DNA from: Steromphala cineraria
Taxonomy: Eukaryota; Mollusca; Gastropoda; Trochida; Trochidae
DNA: 64,000 bases
Direction of reading: 5' to 3'
NCBI GenBank assembly: GCA_916613615.1
Contig: OU744732.1
Location: 35,996,478-36,060,477 of the forward strand
A program made the translations under genes and the position numbers. Below the pieces are notes generated by a model, which saw only the letters and a program-made list of their open reading frames with translations, was not told the DNA's origin and did not search any database. This document shows positions 22,949 through 34,000 of this stretch, in pieces. Within the stretch, counting starts at the first letter, position 1. Every line of letters starts with the position of its first letter.

Positions 22949-25033
22949 GGTAATCCAAATCCAAATATTGAATAAATATATCACAAAATATGGTCATAGG
23001 TGAGCATGTTGTATGGACGGAGAGAGATTTAGGCACTTGCACGTGAGCTACACCGCAGAGTCACATGTTGACAGTGTTCTTGTGTGACGGGGATATCCAG
23101 TTCCACTAATCACAACCCACGTTCACAAAAATAATCGAAACTTTCACATAGTTTTCAATCTATAACTTCACATATCTTGGATTGTTCCTGCGCCCAATTC
23201 ACAAACATCGTTGTAAAATACGACGAATGGCGATGGTGACAGTTGTCAAAGCGCTAGCCGGTCGCTCATGCATGCACGGGCACGAATTTACCAGACGTCA
23301 AGTTCACAAATGTCAAATGACCTCGATATTCAAATGGAATCTTCTGGGTGTTGTGCAAGACTACTGCCAGAAAATTGGTTAATCATATGGAACGCTTCAC
23401 TGCATTTACTAATCATAAGTTCATTGTTTAAATGTCTGGCTGTGATACAAAATATAGTAAGGTCAACACGTTGTTGTGATCTTGTTGATACAACAAGCGT
23501 CGCCATGCTTCTTACCTTAGCTTAATATAACGAGATCTGTGATTGGTCAAAATAATGAATGACGTAGGGGTACCTGTCAAGTTTATTTGCGTTGCCATAC
23601 GATAACAATCTATAGTCCGTTTCAATGTAATACATAGGTTAAGGCATATAAGGTCAAATATGCAAACATTAACTTAAAATCCAAAGACATTTTTACAGTT
23701 TCTAATGAATTGTTTGAAATAAGACTAGATATTTATATAGATTTCTATATATTATCACGCATAATGGTATAAAATGTCTAGATGTGCATCAATGTGCTTA
23801 TAAAATGCTTTTAAGTCCGTTTCTAGATATTGACTTAATGTTTGTAAACAAAACAAAGCTTTTATAAGTTTTAAAAAACCTTCTGAGAATAAAAGTTAGT
23901 CTACGCGGCTGCACATGTATGATTATGAAGGAGTATTAGTTCGCTTTCGCTCCCCGTTTTGTTCGTTTAGTAAGAATGGTATTATGTAGGAAATCGTCAA
24001 ATATAGCATTCGTGTGAATTAAAAGAAAATGGTTTACAATGGTTGATCTTCACTATTTACACACAATTTCATATTTTAAACATATGGGGATATGTAACGC
24101 CCTTTTCTTGGATAAGGTGATATACTTGAAAGATATGATAGTAAAGTGTAATAGACAAAGACTACCAATGATATGGGGATAACTCGAATGACCATATTCT
24201 GATTTTACTAACGAATAATGAATGATTGAAAGTTGAATAAATGTATATCGGAATCAAGATCCCAGAATTTTGGGCTTTTATAATGCCTTTTATGATTTGC
24301 ACAGCGAATAACTTGTAATGGGCATTGGAATCAACATGTTGAATATTTATTCCAATTAAAACATCGAATAAACAAAAATGAATCGTAAATAACAACATCT
24401 CGTAATATGCACAACAGAGAACCATGTTGTAGATATAGATATAGATATAGATATAGATATAGATATAGATATAGATATAGATATAGATATAGATATAGAT
24501 ATAGATATAGATATAGATACAAGAGTAATGTAAACTTACACAAATTTCAATTACAGGTATGTTTTTATTTGTGTCGATCTTTAGATTAACAAGAATACCA
24601 ATTTTGGTATTGGCTCCAGACCCCAGTATTTTATTTGACGAATGAGGTCTTCTAGTGTTATGTTGTGTTGTTGGCAAGTAAATCGTACACGTGTGAGTCT
24701 CATGCATACACCATATACCAAGATGATAGATAACATAGATAACAGTCATTTACTGAAGTCTCTTTTGTAATGATTTTCTCATGTTCTTCTACACAACATA
24801 ACAGTCAAAGGAAAATAGTGAAATTAATTTATTTGTGCAGTATGCTGTTGTCAGTGTCACAAATAAAATCTGTATGATACAAACACATCTGCCTCTTCTG
24901 GTGTTAACATCATTGAAAACAGAGTATCTTCATGTGTGGTCAAAATATTTGGAAGATTGATAACTGAAGAGATGAGTTCATGTTTGATGTAATCATTCAA
25001 ATTGAGATACAGTTCTGACGCAGTAAGCATACG
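22949..25033. other. Upstream region of the omega-loop/AT-hook gene; promoter expected, not localised
   Basis: Relatively CpG-containing sequence at 22980-23320 precedes the start codon and is the likely promoter/5' untranslated region of the minus-strand gene, though no TATA box or initiator could be fixed. Further right is unremarkable AT-rich DNA apart from the ATAGAT array at 24428-24519. Confidence 0.4.
24428..24519. repeat. ATAGAT hexanucleotide microsatellite
   Basis: About fifteen uninterrupted copies of the hexamer lie between TTGTAGAT and ACAAGAG. Since the period is a multiple of three, every frame stays open and long spurious ORFs (poly-YR, poly-YL, poly-YI) cross it on both strands. 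Confidence 0.97.
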
Positions 25034-25282
25034 CTATGACGATGACAATGAACAGACCCAGTCACCCACCAGCAACACAGAAATACTGTTAAACAAACAG
25101 TTTCCATCTCCAAGTATCTTCAAAGCAGTGTAGGTTGACTCAATGTCTTCTCCAGAATTTTCAAAGCGAACAGATGAGCGTTGTTTTAGCAATGGTCCGA
25201 TTATGTCCATATTTTCAGCATGTACAGTTTCTACAGAATCTCTATCCCCTCTTTTAAAACAGCTTGACAAATACCTGGACAT
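25034..25282 (-). pseudogene. OTU-type cysteine protease fragment
   Basis: The minus-strand reading frame contains TALKILGDGNCLFNSISVLLVGD. DGNC-LF-SIS is the catalytic aspartate/cysteine block of OTU domains, and the wording resembles OTU domains often found in transposon-associated or vertnin-like proteins. The frame stops soon after at VCSLSSS, the catalytic histidine region is absent, and no flanking exon was recognised. It is therefore probably a relic or a lone exon. About 2.1 kb upstream of the omega-loop/AT-hook gene start. Confidence 0.5.
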
Positions 25283-27543
25283 TACCCCCGTATGATAATA
25301 TACACAAAGAACTTAGTTAAGCACCCCCACTGTTTTCAGAAAAAAAGCTTCTACTTATAAATCATACAAAGTTCCAGAAAAACATTTAGGGTTTTTCGAT
25401 AGAACGATCATTTAGCAGTGTAGAAACTCAACTCAACTCAATTTACGATTCACTGTCTCTGGATAACTTTTTTTCCCCGGCTTATTAATTTTAAAAATCC
25501 AAGTTTACTTATAACTGAAAATGAAAGTAAATAATGTTTGCTGCAATATGGTAATGATAATTCAATTGACTGAATTGATAATTTTTAGTAAGGACCTCTT
25601 AGCAAATGTTAGTCGTTAGAACAGTATGTCTGAGCCTTCAAAATCACAAAATTATCAAATATCAAATTTGAAAAAAGCTTCCCTAAGAAAAAACTGGCGA
25701 CTCTTTAAGATAATGGCTTATCTAAAGGAAGAAGAAGTGTTTGACCAACACGTCTTACTCAAAGAATCTAACACAGATTTGAAAATTTTCGAAATTTTCT
25801 CAATTATGGTTGAAAAAAGTACTGAAAATTCAATGTCCTGTTAAGCTTTTATCGTGCATGATAAAAAAGGTTTCTCTAATTGAATGTCAACTAGGGATCA
25901 AAAATGTTATTTTTGATTTTAAAAATCCAAATTTTTATGCGTGGTTTCTCACCAATGACAATAGTTATATTTAGCCAAATTTCAGTGGTCTCACATTTTT
26001 CTCATATTTTCAATTATTTTGTATTATAAGGATTTTTACGTCAATGAGATAGTAAATAAAACGGCAATTGTTATATCTAGAGTGGTCAATACATCAAACA
26101 TATCACAATATTCAAAGAGCTCCCAAATTTCATTTTACAAAATTGGCGGTGCTTAATTAAATTCTTTGTGTATATATACAAAGATACGTCACGATTTTAT
26201 GCGTAAATTTTTAATGCATAAAAATAGCAGCAGAAATGAACAATAATGGTATCATTAATTTTATTCAAATTCGAATTTTATGGCATCAATTAAATTAATA
26301 ATAATAGCCGCATGTTACCGTTTTATTCGTCAAAGGGTGAATCAAAAAGCAGAAATTAACGATGATTTGTTTTCAAAAGTTAAGAACGACAGAAAATAGT
26401 CTTTCAAACACAGCGACCTTTTGTTGTAATATATAGTAATATAATGGTTATATATGTGATGTTAGCTACAGTTTTCTTAATAACGATCGGATTATTAAAT
26501 ATGTATATTATGTGATTGTAGCTGAGATGATTTTTGATCTTATCGATACATTTCGGTTTCAATATGCACATAACTTAATTAATGAAAATTATTCTACCGT
26601 AAGAACATCAACTTATCAATGTGAATTACGAGAGTGATGACTCGTTTCTGGCTACTCCACTTACCATGAATGAGGCGTCATTTTACGACCGCTTCTATTG
26701 GTTGAAGCCATTTGACGCAGTTTGACAAACTTGATTTCGCAATGACTGTGATAGTTTTCGAGGAGACGAGTTTCACGAATGTGAGAAAGATGCCTGCCTG
26801 ACAAGAAATAATATGCAGCAATGACTAATGAATATGTAATACCCCTACTTTTTGTGTAATGAGTTGTTTGTTTAATGCACATGTTGATGATATCTCTATG
26901 CGTTCATATTGATGATTATTTTTTCCGCAATTTCATTATATTATAGATTGTAAAGGGGGATCGATTTTTAAGCATACAGAAATTTCAAAACACCATGGAA
27001 CACTTAGAAAGTGAATGAAGAATCATAAATCACCTTCAAATTTTTATCAAAGATAAAAGGTTAGTTTCTGATGACATACAGGGATTGGGAAAGACATCTT
27101 CAACAATGTTTTTTATTATTTTTCTGAATTTCAACGGACTATAGTCCTAGAAAATAATAAGCTTTAAAATTTTAATGATCAATATCTTACAAAGGCCACT
27201 ACTTTTCCAAATCCCTCACCATAACATATCAATTTAACAATCATGTGTAGAAGCGAGCAGAGCTCACATGCCCTCGCTACCCACCTTGTTACTTAATTTG
27301 ATAAACATCCCGTTTAGTTGGATAAAAGTGGAGTGTAAATCTTAAAGATTGTGTAAGTCAGATTTCCAATGAAACTACAAAACTAAATTCATTAATAAAT
27401 TTGATCATTAAAAGTTACATCTAGGGATAATGGTTGATCTTTGTTTCAAGATTGATGTTGCTATCATGAAGATTCAAGAAAATGTGATGAGGACTAAATT
27501 ACTTTAGTTCAGTTACCATTACGTCATGTTTTCATGGTGACAA

Positions 27544-27870
27544 CAGGTGAGGTGATATGGGGTTTATCACCGCTTTCAAGAGTGACAACAGGTGAGGTGA
27601 TATGGGGTTTATCACCGCTTTCAAGAGTATTTCACTTATCGCGGCTGCTAGTATTATTGCAGGAAGAAGGCTCGCAACACTATTGTGGCTATGTATTGCT
27701 GTGAAACCTGCGAGCAACAGCTGCAACTAGCGAACCATGGGTGGTACTGCGCTGAAATTCAGTGTAGCATTGCACCCAAACCTGATTGCATGTTCTCTAC
27801 TGCAGACAAAGTTGCCGAGCCCCTAGCGGGATTCAAAACACGGACCTTCTGATCCACTAACAACTGCGCT
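27544..27870 (-). mobile_element. tRNA-derived SINE (CACCT tail), copy with duplicated tail
   Basis: The target duplication atggtgacaa flanks it (27534-27543, 27871-27880). Read on the minus strand, a decayed tRNA-like head (CGCAGTTGTTAGTGGATC) leads into AACTTTGTCTGCAGTAGAGA and GTTTCACAGCAATACATAG, and ends in GATAAACCCCATATCACCTC. The last ~46 bp, CACTCTTGAAAGCGGTGATA to CACCTGTTGTCA, are duplicated in tandem at the 3' end. Confidence 0.85.
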
Positions 27871-27929
27871 ATGGTGACAATAAAAAAGAAAATCAAAACA
27901 GGTTTTACTCTTAAAAGCATATGTTGAGA

Positions 27930-28081
27930 CAGTGCATGAAATAAGACCCGTCCGACAGCCCGAAACGGGTAACTTCTGGTCTGGGCTGGTAACTTTTTAA
28001 TGTTTTTGTTGAATTTGACCATGAAATTAGGTAAAATCATTCTTTCGGGCTGGTAACTTCTCAGGCTTATTTCATACACTG
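27930..28081. mobile_element. CAGTG...CACTG MITE family, ATGAAATAAG subtype
   Basis: The ends CAGTGCATGAAATAAGACCC and GGCTTATTTCATACACTG are inverted repeats. Inside, GGGCTGGTAACTT occurs twice. This is the best preserved example of the subtype with 30179-30328. Confidence 0.85.
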
Positions 28082-28082
28082 G

Positions 28083-28322
28083 TTGACAGCACGACTGAAA
28101 TTAGTCCAGCATGCTAGACATCTTCCAGTCATCGCACATAAATCGAAGTTGATGTTGTCTGAACTAGAAGGTTATAATGTTGATAGGGCTTTTATCGAGT
28201 CAGACGCCATAAAGCAGTGTTTGAAAGATGTTTTATTCTCTCCAAGCCAAAAGGACATAATTCAACCAGCCCTCCTAAACATTTACACGGCCCTGCAATG
28301 TAAAAACACTTTTTATTTTTAA
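28083..28322 (+). other. Unassigned ORF/exon-like segment abutting a MITE
   Basis: About 79 codons of ordinary-looking helical protein composition (HKSKLMLSELEGYNVDRAF, then QKDIIQPALLNIYTAL) start directly after the MITE end and run to a stop in AT-rich DNA. It lacks a clear Met start in context. It could be a displaced exon or gene fragment. I do not recognise the family, and chance cannot be ruled out. Confidence 0.25.
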
Positions 28323-28413
28323 AAATCACTATTGCCAGATAGGCTTGCTGACCTCTTCAGCATCAAGACCCATCTGCAAGTAACCAGCAATTGGCAGGCA
28401 GCTATTTCGAAGA

Positions 28414-28509
28414 CAATCTCAATAAATTAAGATCTTTATTGCTCCACTACGTTAGCGTATAATCTGCGTAGCTTAGTGGAGCAATATAGATCTTAATTTA
28501 TTGAGATTG
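28414..28509. mobile_element. 96-bp foldback element with 9-bp target duplication
   Basis: The arms CAATCTCAATAAATTAAGAT and its complement pair almost perfectly, followed by TTGCTCCACTA pairing with TAGTGGAGCAA. Both sides carry tttcgaaga (28405-28413, 28510-28518), direct evidence of insertion. Confidence 0.88.
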
Positions 28510-29612
28510 TTTCGAAGACTGTATATCAGTATATTTTAGTTGTCATTCAACATTTCCAGGAAACTAAGGGAAAATAAAACCACACTGTTTACTGTTTATC
28601 TTCTTTCCAAAATTAATCACCTAATCATTTTTATTAGAAACAAACACATGAGAGACATGTGACATCCTTTATTTACAAATTTGATATAGTTTCCAAACAT
28701 ACATTTCAAATTTGTACAAAATAAAACTTTAACAAATTCATTTTCACAATTGAATACACACTAATTTCACTGACATAATTTCAGATAGTTTTGAATATAG
28801 TTAATGAATATTTCTTTTGAAAAATACATAATTATCATTTTATAATAACTGTACAGAGTGGAAACAAATAATGGCATATATACAAAACAACAAATATATA
28901 CAACTAATAAATATATATAAGAATATCATACACAACTGATAAGATTTGTACAATCACAGGAAAAAATTTAAAAATTATGATGGATTGACTTCTGATTGGG
29001 TTGCAAATTTCCAAATATCAGCACCTTTTTTCAGAACTTATAGAATGATAGACCGATTTCTGCATCCCTGGATCATACCTCTGTGAAAGTTGTGATAGAA
29101 ATAGAACGAGGATAACAAATATATATATTTGCCATTTGATAGCAGAATTTGGAATCACATTATTTTCAAAAGTACAAATTCTTGTTGATTTGCAGGATCT
29201 ATATCTGACTTTGGTTCAAACCAGTTAGGATTCTACCAAAATAGGAAAAGAAATTTTAATATTGCTTATGTGATTCCAAATATGATGTCAAATGACATCT
29301 TTGTTCTTGTGGACTCAGGAGAGAAATATCACTTAACAAAGTCAAAACGAGGGAAAATTATTTTTTTCAATCACAACTAGACAAAACAATAATAACAACA
29401 TGTTACAAAATTGTCGGCAAAGTTGAATTCTTCCAAATAGAAATATTTTAATTCTGAGATCAATCATTTTGAAGAACTTATAACAATCTATGACTTAAGA
29501 TGAAAAACAATCTGGCAAAATCTTCCACAAAGGTGATACAATGATTATAAAGGTGCTGTAAGTTAAATACTTTCTAGAAGTATTTTTTAAAATGAGCAAC
29601 AATGGCAACAAT

Positions 29613-29867
29613 CAAAGTAAAACTAGCCTCAATAATACTCTCTATACTCCCATACTGAGTCTAGCAAGATACAGCAAAAGGTGGCACAAGCTGACCTTTC
29701 GGCCACCTATGACCCTCCAATGTTATATGTGCGAAAGCAGACTATTGCGACATGCCAAGCCGAGCCCTGATTGGTCAATTTGACAAGTCGGCTGACGTGA
29801 GCCCTTGCTGCACCTAGCTAGACTCAATATGGGAGTATAGCAAGTATTATTGAGGCTAGGTTTACTT
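29613..29867. mobile_element. Mutator-like MITE, copy 3
   Basis: AAAGTAAAACTAGCCTCAAT on the left pairs with ATTGAGGCTAGGTTTACTT on the right; the outermost bases are lost. The flanking word caatggcaa occurs on both sides (the left one five bases away). The interior has the family's GGTCAATTTGACAAGTCGGC module. Confidence 0.8.
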
Positions 29868-30178
29868 CAATGGCAAAATAGAGGTCTAACAATATGTCTT
29901 ATACAAAGGGAGAGCAATCTGAAATGATCTTTGTACCAGCAAGATCAATAATAAAGATATCTTGTAACAATGGCTACGGTATTTACAGATACTTATATGT
30001 ACAAATACCTAGTATGTTGAGCTTAAAGACTTACTTTTGATCATAGATCAGATAAATTATACAATTTGTTTCTAAATATCACATGAACATAATGAGTTTA
30101 AATGACATTCCAGGTAGTGAAATATTACAATGCATAAAATGCAAAAATCAAAATTTATCATTTGCTATGATCAATAAT

Positions 30179-30328
30179 CAGTGCATGAAATAAGCCTGAA
30201 AAAGAGCCAGCCCAAAGGTAATATTTTGTTCATTTATGTTAAAATTGAAGAAATAACTCTCCAGTTACCAGCCCTGTCCAAAAGTAACCAGGTACCGGAC
30301 TGTCAAACGGGCCTTATTTCATACACTA
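30179..30328. mobile_element. CAGTG...CACTG MITE family, ATGAAATAAG subtype
   Basis: It runs from CAGTGCATGAAATAAGCCTG to CGGGCCTTATTTCATACACTA, inverted relative to the 27930 copy, with GTTACCAGCCCTGTCC and AAAAGTAACCAGGTACC inside. Confidence 0.82.
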
Positions 30329-30939
30329 CAATATTGTAACAGATGTAGCTATGAGATCAAATCCAGCAGGATTCAAACCTTGGTTGAGAGTCAGCCACTC
30401 TACCTATTCAGCAAACAAGACATCCCAATGCAAGGAAAAATGCTTGTTTCCTACCCTGCCACAACCTGTATCAGAGTACCAGCCTTACGCTAACTCCACT
30501 AATCTGTACCCTAGGCTCAGAAGCTAGATTCGCTTGCGCGGTCCGACTTGGGATATAGCTCATCAGATAATTTTCTCATTGAATTTTTATCGAGAAGGCC
30601 GCGATAAAAGGATTGGCTATAAAATGAAATTTGAAATGGAAAAAATGTAAGCACCTTTAGCAACCACGAGTGGTTGGATATACGAGTTATATAAATATCC
30701 AAATAATAATGATAAAAAAATTTATATCCCAAGTTGGGCTGAGCGAGCAAATCTAGCTTCTGAGCCCAGGGTACAGATCAATGGTGTTAAATAACGTTCT
30801 TACCCTGAGGCAGGATGACCCTGCCACAAAAACATCTCCTGAATGTACCATACTGTAAGGCAAGAAGATATTTTCTTCACGCAACTTGTCAAGTGATCTC
30901 TGCTTGTTATCCCTGCCATTCAGAAATCTTGGGAGTGTT

Positions 30940-31024
30940 CTATAACTGGGTTGCTAGGACTATTATCAGGATAACCGACGCCAGAATGAGGAACGGAAGC
31001 CATGTCTTGAGGAATCCTGCAACA
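30940..31024 (-). CDS. TMEM222: TMEM222 exon 6 (C-terminal anchor)
   Basis: The acceptor is AATGTTGCAG|TGTTGCAGG; using the first AG keeps frame and gives [12 protein letters not shown] as expected for the family. It continues with a hydrophobic helix and ends ATQL-TAG at 30940-30942. Confidence 0.94.
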
Positions 31025-34000
31025 CTGCAACATTAATTGATAATATTAATTAATCGATAAACAATTTTTAAAGATGCAGTAGCGCGTTTAATCTTATAAC
31101 CTCATCCTAAAATGGGACAAATATGATAAGATTTTGCATCAATGAAAAACGGAACATCAGCCTTTGGGACAATAAGTAAACAGAGTCGTGTTGATCATAA
31201 AATGTCTGCTATATGACATATACATATCAATAAAAGGTAACTTTTATAAAGTTTGGATAACCCGGACATACAGACGGCGATGAATACATGTGTAGTCTAG
31301 TGTTCACTTGCAATGGAGGAAAACAAAAACAGTTGGTTATTAGTAAGGCTTCCACGGGTACTCGGGGCTGAGTCGGGTCAGGCAGGATTCGAGTCCATTT
31401 TCTTGGACTGGAGGACTCAAAAAGTGGAAGTCACTGTTATATATTTAAATAATATCAGTCTTTTTGACTGTAAAGTGTGAAGACAGGTGTTCATCATTAC
31501 CATTTAAAGACACTGATGTCAAAATATGCCATATATGATCATTTATAGGTCTAGGCTCAAAAACAATTAACGGTACATGATTTCTTGGGTAAAGATAAAA
31601 TTCCGGGTACTCGGGTCCGAGTCGAGTCCCTCGAGTACTCAAGTCCATTTTTTTTACCCGTGGAAGCCCTAGTTATAAGGATAAGATATGAAACATAATA
31701 ATTACCTGACATATTTCCCATGACAGAGCATCAGAAAACAAAGCTTGATCATATTCCACGATCTACTGTTCCCATAATTCATCAGATCTAGCGCCATAGC
31801 AACGTGTGAGTGACAATTGTCACAGCATAAGTTGTGCTGAAAATAACATGTTTAAATTCAATACTAACTACTTTAAAATCAATAAAATATAACATGGACA
31901 TCAAAACTTTCTATTAAAACTTTTTGACAAATAAGAAAAACTTGCAACTGTTTTGGATGTTTGTCTGAAAAAGTAGCTCAAAAGCATTACAAGTTATTGT
32001 AGCTATACCTGATGTGAAATATTTAAATTATGTCTACACAGTGTTAAGGATCTAAGGGAGATAACTCCTTTTTACTAAAGGTATGACAACACATCCTGAA
32101 AGGGAGTTTACTCTAAATGAAGTTTGGTCCTGAGAATGTTATATGATATGACCATGTGTGTAAAAAAAAAATGTCTAGAGAACAAGCACAGAAAACTCAA
32201 GGGTCAGCAGCAAGGCATAAAACTGTCAGTTGGAAAAATGGCGTTTTAGGGTTTGCGTAAGAAGATGCATAAGATAAATAGTTGCGTTTGTCAAATTTCC
32301 GGGATTCATTGTTATTCAACACCCGCAAATTTAGTTTAAAACCGACGGCATTCGAAAGTAACCAGCAGCATGGCACAAGGCGACAAATTAGAAGAAACTT
32401 AGCCAATTAAGAAAGTTTAGTTACATAAAACTAAAGCAAATAGAAAAGGATTTTTGGCATCTACGGGAATGCGCAAGTAAGAAGATGACAACAACAACAG
32501 TAATGTGAATCTGGCACGAATATTGGGAGAATCAAAACATTTTAATGTTGAGGCGGACCAAATAATGTATCCTTTCGCGGAGATTCGCCTCAGCCAATTT
32601 GCGGGTGTTCATTGCCATTCAACACTGGGAAATCTTTCAAATCAACCAATCAGAAACGAGTATTTACCGAAGTCATGTTACAATAGAACATGTATTTTTT
32701 ATCTGGCCTCACCATTCTACGTTTATATTCCTCGGATGCATCAGCAACAGCTTTGTCCCACGTCTCCTTCCCTCCTTGTACCTTCTCTAGTTGAAGCTGC
32801 CAGTACCTTCAAGAATATACTAATGTAATAAAGAACTTGCAAAATCCATAGAATTCTTCCTCATTCATCCGACAACTTCTAAATTCCTCTCAAAGAAGTA
32901 AGAATATACTCATCAAAATACAGGGATGAACAATTATTCAGTTTATCGTAATTTCTCCATTAATTCAACATCTCCAATAATTCAACCACATAATTTTCGA
33001 CCTGGGGCTACAAATTCAAATCGCTTCTAATATTTCAACCCAGTGTCAAAGTTAAGCTGATGCTTCTATGATTCAACCATTGCTGAAAATATAATAGATT
33101 AGTTTGCAAAAGAAATAATAATAGCAAACTTAGCATAAAGCATAAAGCATAAATATTTCTAATTGATCTAAAATATATATATATTTATCCTTGATATTGA
33201 TCTAACATTTCCTCCATAGTGCCAAATGAGTTATGGAAAGTGAAAAATAGTTCAACCATAGGAAATCTTTACAGAAAAACAAAAGAGATCAGGATAAATG
33301 AATGGATATTTCATAAGAAATACAAAATCAACAACTTTTTCATGACTTCACAGAAGCAGGGTTTTACGGGACTCAACTTTCCTGAGTATTTGATGCAGAA
33401 AATGTCAGGAGGACCCCAAAAATAATCATGTGGGTCCTCTGTGACTCAGTATTATTCTGATACAATATCCAATCTTTAAAGGAAACCACATTTAAGTAGG
33501 ATTTTGTAGATGGTATTAAAACATCAACCAATAACCATGCCATTATAGGCAATTCTTTATCAACCTTTTTATCAAGATTAAACTTCTTTAATGTTTTTAA
33601 GGACTCCTGAAATAGGAAAAGGACTCCTAAAAACATATACTCTGAGTCCCCTGCACTCTCAGTTTTCATTCAATATGTAAAACCCTGCAGAAGTACGTCC
33701 ATTTTCAAAGCTTTCAAGGCCTGGAATCTTTATCTTAATGTTCCTTGACTCTCCAGGTTCTCCATGACTCATATGAATCCTATTGTAAAAATCTTTGCAA
33801 TATACAAGCTTCTTTAACCTGTGTACTGATTTTTTCTTGAGAACAATTGCAATTAATTATTGTTCTTGAATTCTTTATCTTTTGCACTTGCATTAAACTA
33901 TCAAGAAATTTACTCTCAACCAAAGTTCCTTCCCTAATAAATCAACCTTCATACAAGTTTGCAAATTAGATAGTCACTTAAATCTTTGCAACCTATAAAC

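Larger units (their letters stand above)
25283..30939. other. Intergenic DNA between the OTU relic and TMEM222
   Basis: AT-rich sequence. Visible items are a SINE (27544-27870), a MITE (27930-28081), an unassigned ORF (28083-28322), a hairpin with target duplication (28414-28509), a Mutator-like MITE (29613-29867) and another MITE (30179-30328). The TMEM222 3' untranslated region should occupy part of 28.6-30.9 kb. Nothing further is recognised at 25.3-27.5 kb. Confidence 0.6.

Noticed and set aside
24162..24749. 195-aa minus-strand ORF and matching ORFs on the other frames
   Set aside because: Open only because the ATAGAT hexamer array has a period divisible by three; flanks have no coding character.
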